Source: Rhizobiaceae bacterium (lineage in GTDB: Bacteria > Pseudomonadota > Alphaproteobacteria > Rhizobiales > Rhizobiaceae). From it: DNA of 13,077 bases. The position numbers and the translations under genes were made by a program. The DNA lies in the NCBI GenBank assembly GCA_913776675.1, contig CAJYRE010000077.1:1-13077 (forward strand), written 5' to 3'. Under the pieces are notes generated by a model. It worked only from the letters and a program-made list of their open reading frames with translations, did not search any database and was not told where the DNA came from. Shown here in pieces: positions 6,080-13,077 of the stretch (its first letter is position 1; each line of letters begins with the position of its first letter).

Positions 6080-7894
6080 TTACTCACCGATGATCAACCC
6101 CTTGGTCAGTTCAAGCGCTTGCCGTTCAAACAGACCGCGATAGATGCCACCATTCAAGCGGATCAGGCTGTCATGGGTGCCCTCTTCCGCAATCTTGCCG
6201 TGATCAAACACCAGCAACCGATCCAGTGACCGCACCGTGGACAGCCGATGCGCAACCACCAGCGTGGTTCTGCCTTGCATCAACCGCTCCATGGCCTGCT
6301 GGATCAGCATTTCCGATTCTGAATCGAGGCTGGAGGTTGCTTCATCCAAAATCAGAATCGGTGCATCGGCCAGAAATGCCCGTGCAATGGCAATACGCTG
6401 ACGCTCACCGCCGGACAGCTTGACGCCGCGCTCACCCACCATGGTGGCATAGCCCTTGGGCAAAGCCTCAATAAAGCCATGCGCACTGGCCAGCCTTGCG
6501 GCATTTTCGATTTCACGCGCAGTGGCTCCGGGTCTGGCATAGGCAATATTTTCCGCCAATGTTCGATGGAACAGAATGGGTTCCTGCTGAACAATCGCAA
6601 TCTGTCGGCGCAAGGTCGCCTGTTGCGTCAGCGAAATATCCTGCCCATCAATGCGGATCACACCGCCATTCACATCATGCAGCCGTTGAATGAGCTTGAC
6701 GAACGTGGTTTTGCCCGAGCCGGAATGTCCTACCAGACCCACCCGTTCGCCGGGTTTGATCGTGACCGAAAAATCCCGATAAAGCGCCGCAGTGTGCCGA
6801 CCATAGTGAAAGGTAACACGGTCGAACTCAATACGCCCTTCCTCAATGCGAATAGGTCGTGCGCCCGGAACATCTTCAATGCCAAGCGGCTGGTCATGCA
6901 ACCAGACAAGTTCTTCCATATCGTTCACCGATCTCTGAAGGTTGCGGATATGCATGCCCACTTCTCTCAGATAACCTTGAAGAATGAAAAAGGCCGTCAG
7001 CACAAAGGTGATGTCACCGGCACTGGCCCGGCCTGTGGACCAAAGCCAGAGCGCCAAGCCCAAGACACAGGCACGCAGAATGGTCAGCAAGGCCGCTTGC
7101 GATGTGCCATTCAATGTGCCACGCGTCCAGGTGCGACTGGTGCGGTCCTGCCATTTGTTCACCACGCGGGCAATGCGCTCATCTTCACGCGCTTCTGCGC
7201 CAAAGGCCTTGACCACCGCATTGCAGGTCACGGCATCAGCCAGCGCGCCGCCAAGACGGGTATCCCAGCTATTGGCCAAACTGGCCATGGGCGCAACATA
7301 CCCCAAGGCCATCGTAGCTGTGAACACCAGAAACAGCACAGAACCAATGCCGACAAGCAGGCCCATCAGCGGCCAGTGCCATGCCATCAGAATGGTTGAG
7401 CCAGTCAGCATCACCACCGAGGGAAACAGCGCCACAAAAACCGTATCATTCAACAGATCCAGCGCCCACATGCCGCGCGTTGCCTTACGCACTGTGGAAC
7501 CGGCAAAGCTATTGGCATGCCAATCACTGGAAAACCGCTGGATACGGAAAAAGGCATCTTCCGCCATATCGGCCATGCTGCGCAGCGTAAAACCAATAAT
7601 CGTGGTAAAGGTCAAATGCCGCAGTGCAACCGCACTGACGGAAAGCGTTATCAGCCAGACAAACGCCATGATGGCATTGTTCCAGGCCGCAGCATCGCCT
7701 GCATTTCCCGTGACCACTGCATCCACCAGTCGTCCTGAAAACAAGGGTGTAAGAACATCCGCCAGTGTCGACAGCAACACGGCAACAATCATAATCGCAA
7801 CACGAATGGGCTGACGCTTCCAATGCTGCCAACAAAAACCAAAAACACTGCGAAACGCCCCGGTGCGACGGGTCTTTTTTCCTGAAAACATCAT
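6080..7894 (-). CDS. ABC exporter, fused permease-ATPase half-transporter
   Basis: An inner-membrane type-I ABC exporter (MsbA/multidrug-like) expected to work as a dimer; the substrate cannot be told from sequence. The 604-residue chain has a basic N-terminal tail, a six-helix membrane domain (about 30-325) and an ATPase domain (about 350-600). Nucleotide motifs, numbered from M at 7894, are Walker A GHSGSGKTT from 389, Q-loop at 436-437 (IVQQEP), signature LSGGERQ at 493-499, Walker B ILILDE ending at E518, and the switch histidine H549 (VAHRLST). All are intact. The frame extends to a TTG at 7975, but that adds 27 residues unlike the family. ATG 7894 (or ATG 7891 next to it) follows GCCGGA, which sits in a small hairpin (7901-7914). 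The gene is monocistronic or follows the micro-gene at 8032-8118; it converges with secDF. Confidence 0.93.
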   Translation of the reverse strand: MMFSGKKTRRTGAFRSVFGFCWQHWKRQPIRVAIMIVAVLLSTLADVLTPLFSGRLVDAVVTGNAGDAAAWNNAIMAFVWLITLSVSAVALRHLTFTTIIGFTLRSMADMAEDAFFRIQRFSSDWHANSFAGSTVRKATRGMWALDLLNDTVFVALFPSVVMLTGSTILMAWHWPLMGLLVGIGSVLFLVFTATMALGYVAPMASLANSWDTRLGGALADAVTCNAVVKAFGAEAREDERIARVVNKWQDRTSRTWTRGTLNGTSQAALLTILRACVLGLALWLWSTGRASAGDITFVLTAFFILQGYLREVGMHIRNLQRSVNDMEELVWLHDQPLGIEDVPGARPIRIEEGRIEFDRVTFHYGRHTAALYRDFSVTIKPGERVGLVGHSGSGKTTFVKLIQRLHDVNGGVIRIDGQDISLTQQATLRRQIAIVQQEPILFHRTLAENIAYARPGATAREIENAARLASAHGFIEALPKGYATMVGERGVKLSGGERQRIAIARAFLADAPILILDEATSSLDSESEMLIQQAMERLMQGRTTLVVAHRLSTVRSLDRLLVFDHGKIAEEGTHDSLIRLNGGIYRGLFERQALELTKGLIIGE

Positions 7895-7992
7895 CGATTT
7901 CCGGCAAAAGCCGGCCTCACGAAAGAGATAAGGGAAAACCGGGCAGCCAGAGACGGGCTCGGTATAGTGTGTCAAATTACAAAGGAAAGTTT

Positions 7993-8006
7993 GTCACGTC
8001 CGTGAC
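7993..8006. promoter_or_regulatory. 14-bp perfect dyad, candidate operator upstream of the ABC exporter
   Basis: GTCACG (7993-7998) and CGTGAC (8001-8006) flank a central TC. The dyad lies about 100 bases upstream of the exporter start and 26 bases after the micro-gene stop. Its size and symmetry suit a dimeric repressor. The regulator is unknown, and no convincing exporter promoter is visible next to it. Confidence 0.35.
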
Positions 8007-8031
8007 CAACAATCAGCACATCTCAGGCTGT

Positions 8032-8118
8032 TTATGCAGCCAGTCGTCGCATATCGGCAAACCGGGCGGATGCGCCAAAATCTGCTGATGCTACGGGGAA
8101 GTTTGAAAAATATGCCAT
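8032..8118 (-). CDS. 28-residue micro-protein with its own promoter and strong RBS
   Basis: ATG at 8118 runs to TAA at 8034-8032. It is preceded by GGGGAGG (complement 8124-8130) with a 5-base spacer, the best Shine-Dalgarno in this part of the window, and by a good -35/-10 pair at 8155-8183. The peptide begins MAYFSNFPVAS and ends RFADMRRLAA; it has no membrane segment and two short aromatic/hydrophobic patches, with arginines at the C-terminal end. I do not recognise it. The MAYF start resembles the N termini of some alphaproteobacterial DUF1127 small proteins, but the DUF1127 core is missing. It could be a genuine small protein, the leader peptide of the exporter 137 bases downstream, or the remnant of a longer gene. 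Promoter plus RBS plus sensible codons make translation likely. Confidence 0.55.
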   Translation of the reverse strand: MAYFSNFPVASADFGASARFADMRRLAA

Positions 8119-8154
8119 GCGAACCTCCCCTGAATGTGTGTTGAAGATGGGTTG

Positions 8155-8183
8155 AGTGTAGGGCGTTGTACTTTGGAAGCCAA
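8155..8183 (-). promoter_or_regulatory. Promoter of the 28-residue micro-gene
   Basis: On the minus strand TTGGCT (8183-8178) and TACACT (8160-8155) are spaced by exactly 17 bases. The predicted start near 8148 leaves a leader of about 30 bases containing the GGGGAGG ribosome binding site. Confidence 0.55.
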
Positions 8184-8199
8184 CCCCATTTCCTGACAT

Positions 8200-8229
8200 T
8201 TGTTCAGTCACCGGGACTCCGTGCTATTT
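8200..8229 (+). promoter_or_regulatory. Weak candidate promoter for the mechanosensitive channel gene
   Basis: TTGTTC (8200-8205) and CTATTT (8224-8229) are 18 bases apart. The match to consensus is moderate and the channel start codon is about 215 bases downstream, so this is tentative. Confidence 0.25.
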
Positions 8230-8445
8230 TTGCCACATCCTTGCGATGTCCACAGAGGAGAAGAAAACTTCAGCGATAGCGAAAAAGAAAATAAAAACAG
8301 AATTATACACCTTAAATCATGCCTCACGTTCAACCATGCGGTCTCTAGTGAACGCCACGCCTTTGTTGTATGCAATGATCATTCAAACCGAAGAAATCGC
8401 ATACCATGGCGACATTTCATGCGTTTACGGGAATAAGGAAGCAAG

Positions 8446-10641
8446 ATGGACGGCCATTCACGCTCGATGTTTCATGTCATCACAGTCCTGACAGTTTTCG
8501 CCATTTCTGCAATAATTGGGCTTATGCCATCATCGACCATGGCGGCCGATCAACCGGTCAAGCTTCAGATTGGCACCAATCAATCTGCGGGCGATGTGCA
8601 AAAGGCACTGGATGCCGCCAAACAGCAGGGCAAACCTGTGCTGGTGGAATGGACCGCCCCGTCAACATCAGCCACAACGCCATCCACCACCGATGCCCCC
8701 ATGATGGATAGCGACATGATGATGTCGGCCTACAGTGATATACTGGCGACATTGGTGCGCGGTGGAACAATTGCCCTGACCGGGCTCTATGGCCTGCCCA
8801 CTGCCTTTCACAACAGTTGGCAAGCACTCTCGCAAGAAGACCCGGGCATGAAAGATCTGGGCGATACAGCCGCCATTGCCATTTTGGCCGGTCTGGTCGC
8901 TGCATCGGCTGTTCTTTTCATCTTTGCGCGTCTGTCGCGGCATTTCAAATCCGATAACGAGCCCTTGGCCAAGGCATGGATTGCCGGGTTGCGCCTGCTG
9001 GGCGATCTTGCCGCGCTGGCGATTTTTCTGGCCATCAGCCGCGGCAGCATCCATATGTCTTTGGCGCATGGCACCTTCACACGCGAAGTGGCGGGTGCGC
9101 TGGTGCAAACCCTGTCAATCACGGCAACCTTTGCCACAGCAGGCCGATTGTTATTCTATCACAATGGTCCATCCGGTCCCTTGCTTGATATTGACAATCC
9201 GCGCTGGCATCTGGGCATGACGATCGGATTGGGTCTTCTCTCGGGACTGATCAGCGCCTCGCTCAGGCTTGCCGACACCCGTGGACTGGACCCCATGGCC
9301 ACAGATGGATGGCTGTTTCTCAGCTCCACCATTGTCACAGTTTACAAGCTGGTCTGGCTGATTGTTGGTCACAAAGACATTGCCGGAGCCTTTGCCGGGC
9401 GGGATGCCAAGGGCCTTGCCCGTGCAGCCGGCACGGCAACCGTCTATTTCTATAGCTTGTCTGCCATCCTGATCTGGCTGTTGGGTTTTCTGGTCACCGG
9501 CACATCACAAAACATCATCTGGTCGCGGGTTGCCGGTGTCAGCCAGTTGGTGTTTCTGCTGATGCCCATTCTGGGCAGGGGCTTTTCAGCGCTGTTCCGT
9601 CTGCTGGGCAATCGGCGCGCCGCCCTTTCGGGAGCTGGCTTTCATTCCGTTCTGCTCTGGGCACTGCGCATTCCCTTTGCCGGAGCCTGCTGGATTATGG
9701 GTCTGAAGCTGACCATCATTCTATGGCAACCGCTTCTGGAAAGCGCCGGAATGCCAACGACTTCGTGGATGCAGCATCTTCAGCAATTTGGCATCGCCGT
9801 CATCTGTAGCTGGTTTTTCTGCAGCTTTTTATGGAAATATTTTGATGCCATCTCTCCCAGCAATAATATCAAGCTTCCCGGACAGGATGATCAACCGCTG
9901 CACACGGCTGGAAGCCGTCTTTCCACGGTGTTACCCGTGGTGCGCAATCTGGTTTTGAGCGCCGTTGTCTCGATTGCCGTTCTCGTCACGCTGGCATCGC
10001 TGGATGTCAATGTTTCACCCCTGCTGGCTGGCTTTGGTGTGCTGGGTCTGGCATTGTCCTTTGGCTCGCAAACGCTGGTGAAAGATGTTGTCTCAGGTAT
10101 CTTTTTTCTGGCGGAAGATGCGTTTCGCATTGGCGAATATGTCGATACCGGCAAATTGAAAGGCACGGTCGAGCAGATTTCTCTACGTTCTGTGCGGTTG
10201 CGACATCAGAACGGACCAATTCACACGGTTCCCTTTGGCCAGATTGCCGCCGTCACCAACTTCAGCCGTGACTGGGGAACCGTGAAATTCGAGCTGCGGT
10301 TTGACCGCGATGCAGAGCTGGAAACCATTCGGCGCACCGCTAAAAAAGTAGGACTGGCCATGCTGGACGATCCAGAATTTGGCCATGAATTCCTCATTCC
10401 GCTGAAAATGCAAGGCATTCAGGAAGTCACCGAAAACTCCATCGTCATCCGTTTCAAATTCACCTCTCGCCCCGGAAACCCCAGTATTATCAAGCGAGAG
10501 GGCATCAAGCGGTTGCTGGCAGCCTTTAAGGCTGCGGGGTTGAATCTGGCTTCCAATGCAGTGGTGGTTCGCAACGGTTCCGGCACACTCAGTGATGGAG
10601 CCGCGGCCATAACGCCCATTACGGCAGCCAACATGCCCTAA
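8446..10641 (+). CDS. Large MscS-family mechanosensitive ion channel
   Basis: An inner-membrane channel expected to open under membrane tension and release solutes during osmotic downshock. The 731-residue chain has an N-terminal signal peptide (residues 1-34, cleavage likely after STMAA), a short periplasmic segment with a Ser/Thr- and Met-rich linker (about 72-93), then around ten membrane segments from residue 98 to 520. The MscS core follows: pore helix at about 526-547 (LLAGFGVLGLALSFGSQTLV), beta domain with FRIGEYVDTG and GTVEQISLRSVRLR, then VTNFSRDW near 604 and the alpha/beta C-terminal domain. It is much longer than E. coli MscS (286 residues) and closer in plan to the larger paralogues such as YbiO; I cannot assign a specific orthologue. 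AAGGAA five bases before the ATG supports this start. It reads divergently from the micro-gene, with the iron operon following after 97 bases. Confidence 0.93.
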   Translation: MDGHSRSMFHVITVLTVFAISAIIGLMPSSTMAADQPVKLQIGTNQSAGDVQKALDAAKQQGKPVLVEWTAPSTSATTPSTTDAPMMDSDMMMSAYSDILATLVRGGTIALTGLYGLPTAFHNSWQALSQEDPGMKDLGDTAAIAILAGLVAASAVLFIFARLSRHFKSDNEPLAKAWIAGLRLLGDLAALAIFLAISRGSIHMSLAHGTFTREVAGALVQTLSITATFATAGRLLFYHNGPSGPLLDIDNPRWHLGMTIGLGLLSGLISASLRLADTRGLDPMATDGWLFLSSTIVTVYKLVWLIVGHKDIAGAFAGRDAKGLARAAGTATVYFYSLSAILIWLLGFLVTGTSQNIIWSRVAGVSQLVFLLMPILGRGFSALFRLLGNRRAALSGAGFHSVLLWALRIPFAGACWIMGLKLTIILWQPLLESAGMPTTSWMQHLQQFGIAVICSWFFCSFLWKYFDAISPSNNIKLPGQDDQPLHTAGSRLSTVLPVVRNLVLSAVVSIAVLVTLASLDVNVSPLLAGFGVLGLALSFGSQTLVKDVVSGIFFLAEDAFRIGEYVDTGKLKGTVEQISLRSVRLRHQNGPIHTVPFGQIAAVTNFSRDWGTVKFELRFDRDAELETIRRTAKKVGLAMLDDPEFGHEFLIPLKMQGIQEVTENSIVIRFKFTSRPGNPSIIKREGIKRLLAAFKAAGLNLASNAVVVRNGSGTLSDGAAAITPITAANMP

Positions 10642-10655
10642 ACAATGAAGGATAC

Positions 10656-10673
10656 TTCAATTCTGGCATTGAA
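10656..10673. promoter_or_regulatory. Candidate operator TTCAAT-N6-ATTGAA over the fbpA promoter
   Basis: Perfect 6-bp arms (10656-10661 and 10668-10673) around six bases form an 18-bp dyad. Its right arm overlaps the proposed -35 box of the downstream iron-transport gene, where a repressor would block transcription. Alphaproteobacterial iron regulators (RirA, Irr, Fur-like) would be plausible users, but the motif is not a recognised consensus for any of them. Confidence 0.4.
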
Positions 10674-10696
10674 CTTGACTTGTTAACTCATATTAT
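10669..10696 (+). promoter_or_regulatory. Promoter of the ferric-iron transport operon
   Basis: TTGAAC (10669-10674) and TATTAT (10691-10696) are 16 bases apart, giving a start near 10703 and a leader of about 35 bases. An overlapping alternative uses TTGACT (10675-10680) with TATCGA (10698-10703), 17 bases apart. Confidence 0.5.
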
Positions 10697-10738
10697 TTAT
10701 CGAGAGAACAGTCCAAGTGACCTTGACAGGAGATAGAC

Positions 10739-11761
10739 TTGAAAGCTTCCCGCATTCGTGGCGCAAAAACCCTTGTTGCTCTCGCTGCCCTTCTGGCCGC
10801 AAGCACCGCTTCCTCTGCCTTTGCAGCAGATGGTGAAGGTCTGGTTGTGTACAACGCTCAGCATGAGAACCTGACCCGTGAATGGACAGATGCCTTTACC
10901 AAAGCCACCGGCATCAAGGTTACAGTGCGTCAGGGCAGCGACATGCAGTTTGCCAATCAGCTTGTGCAAGAAGGCGAAGCATCACCTGCTGACGTCTTTC
11001 TGACGGAAAACTCCCCGGCCATGGCGCTGGTTGATAACGCGGGTCTTTTTGCGCCGGTTGACAAGGAAACACTGGCACAGGTGCCCGCCGAATTCCGGCC
11101 TGCCAACGGTCACTGGATTGGCATTGCTGCACGCTCAACCGTTTTTGCCTATGACAAGACCAAACTGAGCGAAGACAAACTGCCCAAATCCCTTCTCGAT
11201 CTTGCTGATCCGGCCTGGAAGGGCCGCTGGGCTGCATCACCTTCTGGTGCTGATTTTCAGGCCATTGTCAGCGCCCTTCTGGAGCTGAAGGGCGAGGAAG
11301 CTACGGCCAAGTGGCTGAAAGGTCTCAAGGAAAATGCCACATTCTACAAAGGCAACAGTGTTGCCATGAAGGCGGTGAATGCTGGCGAAGTTCAGGGCGC
11401 TGTGATCTATCATTATTACTGGTTTGGCGATCAGGCCAAGACTGGCGAAAACAGCAAGAACGTTGCCCTGCACTACTTCAAGCATCAGGACCCCGGCGCG
11501 TTTGTGAGCATTTCCGGCGGTGGCATCATCAAGTCCACCCAGCATATGAAGGATGCGCAGGCATTTCTGAAGTTCATCACCGGCCCCGCAGGCCAGGCGA
11601 TCCTCAAGGATGGCGCCTCCTATGAATATGCGGTGGCGAACGGTGCCGCCTCCAATGCCAAATTGGTTCCCCTCAAAGATCTGGACGCCCCCAAAGTGGA
11701 GCCAACCAACCTGAACAACAAAAAGGTAACGGAGATGATGACCGCTGCTGGCATCCTCTGA
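10739..11761 (+). CDS. fbpA: Periplasmic ferric-iron-binding protein (FbpA/AfuA type)
   Basis: The solute-binding protein of a ferric-iron ABC importer; it would capture Fe(III) in the periplasm and hand it to the downstream permease. The 340-residue precursor has a signal peptide of about 29-30 residues (basic start, hydrophobic core, SAFA/A cleavage). Expected iron ligands of the FbpA family are visible: H42 (YNAQHENL), E90 (ADVFLTEN) and the tyrosine pair Y226-Y227 (IYHYYWFG). Length is normal. Translation starts at TTG 10739: AGGAG at 10728-10732 has a 6-base spacer to it, no ATG lies nearby, and the signal peptide begins directly after. Iron specificity is the best reading of the ligands; related proteins for other substrates lack the tyrosine pair. 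Confidence 0.93.
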   Translation: MKASRIRGAKTLVALAALLAASTASSAFAADGEGLVVYNAQHENLTREWTDAFTKATGIKVTVRQGSDMQFANQLVQEGEASPADVFLTENSPAMALVDNAGLFAPVDKETLAQVPAEFRPANGHWIGIAARSTVFAYDKTKLSEDKLPKSLLDLADPAWKGRWAASPSGADFQAIVSALLELKGEEATAKWLKGLKENATFYKGNSVAMKAVNAGEVQGAVIYHYYWFGDQAKTGENSKNVALHYFKHQDPGAFVSISGGGIIKSTQHMKDAQAFLKFITGPAGQAILKDGASYEYAVANGAASNAKLVPLKDLDAPKVEPTNLNNKKVTEMMTAAGIL

Positions 11762-11767
11762 TCATCC

Positions 11768-11802
11768 ATCCATGCCCGCTGCATCATGCAGCGGGCATGG
11801 AT
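11768..11802 (+). other. 15-bp perfect hairpin between fbpA and fbpB
   Basis: ATCCATGCCCGCTGC (11768-11782) pairs perfectly with 11788-11802 around the five-base loop ATCAT. No U-run follows, so it is not a standard intrinsic terminator. Lying six bases after the binding-protein stop, it may protect the upstream mRNA from 3' decay or partly stop transcription, giving more binding protein than permease. The structure is certain from sequence; the role is inferred from other binding-protein operons. Confidence 0.65.
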
Positions 11803-11824
11803 CACAAAAGTGACGCCTTGCCTC

Positions 11825-13077
11825 ATGCTGAAACTATTGTCTTTTTCTCAAGAAAGGCATAGAGCAATTTCGGCAAAATATATCGCGCTTCTGCCTCTGG
11901 ACATGCGCAGAACTCAAAGTGATCAGGCAATCTTGCTGCAAGATAACAGGCAAACGACGCACAGCGCGCAAAGATATGACAAGGCTGACGCAAAGCATCG
12001 CTTTCGCAGGCCAACCTCTCATATCGGCCTGCTTTTCATGGCCAGCCTTGTTGCTATCGTCAGCCTTGTGCCGCTGGGTTTTATCATCTGGATCACCATT
12101 GATGTGGGCTGGCAGACGGTGGTGCAACTCGTCTTCAGAGCGCGGGTTGGTGATCTGCTGATCAACACCATTTTGCTGGAAGTCACCACCCTGCCCATCA
12201 CCATTGCCCTGACCGTAACGCTGGCATGGTTGATCGAGCGCACCACGCTGCCATGGCCCAATCTGTGGTCCTGGCTGATGATCACGCCGCTGGCTGTGCC
12301 AGCTTTTGTGCATAGCTATGCCTGGATTGGGGTTGAGCCGGGAATGCACGGGCTTTGGAGCGCGGTGTTCATTTCCGTGATCGCCTATTTTCCGTTTGTC
12401 TATCTGCCCGTTGCTGCGACCTTGCGGCGTCTGGACCCGGCCATTGAAGATGCGGCTGCCTCCTTGGGCCTTGGACCATGGCAGGTGTTTTTCCGGGTTG
12501 TGTTGCCGCAATTGCGTCTGGCCATTCTAGCGGGTGGCCTGCTGGTGGCGCTGCACCTGCTGTCCGAATATGGCCTGTATGTCATGATCCGGTTTGATAC
12601 CTTCGCAACGGCCATTGTGGATCAGTTCCAGTCTGCTTATAACAGCACAGCGGCCAATATGCTCAGTGGCGTGCTGGTGCTGTGCTGCATTGTGCTGCTG
12701 GGAATGGATAGTCTGTTGCGCGGCCAAGAGCGCTATGCGCGGGTCGGTTCCGGCTCCATTCGGCCAGCCCAACGGCAGGCGCTTGGATTTTACCTCATCC
12801 CCGCCGTACTGCTGCCCACCGTTGTCATTATTCTGGCGCTTGGGGTACCGATTTTCACCCTGCTGCGCTGGCTTTATATCGGTGGAGCCGGCATCTGGCG
12901 GATGGATACGGTTGGCAATGCCTTTGTGCAAACCATCATTCTGTCCGTTGCCGGGGGTGTGCTTGCCATGCTGACAGCAGCGCCCATGGCATGGCTGTCG
13001 GTGCGCGCGCCGGGTCGCTTCCAACGGCTTCTGGAAGCTTGCCATTATTATGTCGGCTCGCTTCCCGGCGTTGTGGT
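11825..13077 (+). CDS. fbpB: Ferric-iron ABC importer permease (FbpB type), 3' end outside window
   Basis: The inner-membrane channel subunit that receives iron from the upstream binding protein. The frame stays open to the window edge, giving 417 residues here of an expected total near 550 for the fused two-domain permease. Hydrophobic helices start at about residue 67 (HIGLLFMASLVAIVSLVPLG). The ATPase-contact EAA loop of the first half is at 208-215 (EDAAASLG, followed by LPQLRLAILAGG). The second half begins around residue 318 and its EAA loop would be beyond the edge. The start is uncertain: ATG 11825, ATG 11903 and TTG 11933 are in frame, none with a good Shine-Dalgarno, and the first 66 residues are polar and unlike a transporter. 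The frame is in phase with the binding-protein gene, separated by its TGA and the hairpin. An ATPase gene (fbpC) probably follows. Confidence 0.85.
   Translation, partial: MLKLLSFSQERHRAISAKYIALLPLDMRRTQSDQAILLQDNRQTTHSAQRYDKADAKHRFRRPTSHIGLLFMASLVAIVSLVPLGFIIWITIDVGWQTVVQLVFRARVGDLLINTILLEVTTLPITIALTVTLAWLIERTTLPWPNLWSWLMITPLAVPAFVHSYAWIGVEPGMHGLWSAVFISVIAYFPFVYLPVAATLRRLDPAIEDAAASLGLGPWQVFFRVVLPQLRLAILAGGLLVALHLLSEYGLYVMIRFDTFATAIVDQFQSAYNSTAANMLSGVLVLCCIVLLGMDSLLRGQERYARVGSGSIRPAQRQALGFYLIPAVLLPTVVIILALGVPIFTLLRWLYIGGAGIWRMDTVGNAFVQTIILSVAGGVLAMLTAAPMAWLSVRAPGRFQRLLEACHYYVGSLPGVV

Larger units (their letters stand above)
8119..8445. other. Divergent intergenic region between micro-gene and mechanosensitive channel
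   Basis: This 327-base stretch holds the minus-strand promoter of the micro-gene (8155-8183) and a weaker plus-strand candidate for the channel gene (8200-8229), leaving a long plus leader of roughly 200 bases. The rest, about 8245-8430, is A-rich without a clear hairpin. A short plus frame (8246-8491) crosses it and overlaps the channel start, but it lacks an RBS and looks spurious. Confidence 0.4.

Noticed and set aside
6479..7814. Plus-strand frames of 306 and 276 residues
   Set aside because: Antisense shadows of the ABC exporter, whose nucleotide-binding motifs are all intact on the other strand.
8246..8491. 81-residue plus-strand frame overlapping the channel start
   Set aside because: No Shine-Dalgarno, no recognisable protein character, and it overlaps a well-supported start with a strong RBS.
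11834..12511. 225-residue minus-strand frame
   Set aside because: Antisense of the permease, which shows hydrophobic helices and an EAA loop on the plus strand.
12527..13045. 172-residue minus-strand frame and the overlapping 126-residue plus-strand frame at 12594-12974
   Set aside because: Both are out of frame with the permease reading frame that is continuous to the window edge.
1..13077. CRISPR array, insertion sequence, riboswitch or toxin-antitoxin pair
   Set aside because: No spaced repeat array, transposase, terminal inverted repeats, known riboswitch core or paired small genes were seen anywhere in the window.

Overview
The window looks like a chromosomal segment from an alphaproteobacterium, most likely a Hyphomicrobiales member. 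The basis is a single-chain SecDF of about 840 residues, the style of the other proteins, codon use of moderately high GC, and promoters that read as TTGACC/TTGGCT-type -35 boxes. This taxonomic call is an inference from gene architecture; no marker gene settles it.

Left edge (1-1761) is the end of a mobile genomic island. It holds the tail of an unrecognised, AT-richer small gene with a good intrinsic terminator, then a convergent P4-type tyrosine recombinase. The 5' end of the recombinase faces a tRNA-Ser(UGA) gene (1762-1851, minus strand, CCA encoded). Three TACCCCCA repeats between integrase and tRNA look like arm-type integrase sites. The island therefore lies to the left, runs out of the window, and is inserted at the 3' end of the tRNA; sequence to the right is chromosomal backbone.

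Middle (2046-7894): a DUF1275/YoaK-type membrane protein (minus), a 139-residue membrane-anchored protein of unknown role (plus), the fused translocation motor SecDF (plus), and a type-I ABC exporter half-transporter (minus). SecDF and the exporter converge on a GCAA-loop terminator that can work in both directions. No yajC is next to secDF.

Right (8032-13077): a 28-codon minus-strand micro-gene with a strong Shine-Dalgarno and its own promoter, divergent from a large MscS-family mechanosensitive channel with a signal peptide. Then come the first two genes of a ferric-iron ABC importer: an FbpA-like periplasmic binding protein with a TTG start and all four expected iron ligands, and an FbpB-like permease that runs off the right edge. 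A candidate operator overlaps the fbpA promoter, and a 15-bp perfect hairpin separates fbpA from fbpB. The ATPase gene of this system is presumably just outside the window.

Most of the window is ordinary chromosomal content and I see no clearly new multi-gene system. The items most worth a second look are the micro-gene at 8032-8118, the operator and hairpin of the iron operon, the integrase arm sites, and the orphan protein in front of secDF.
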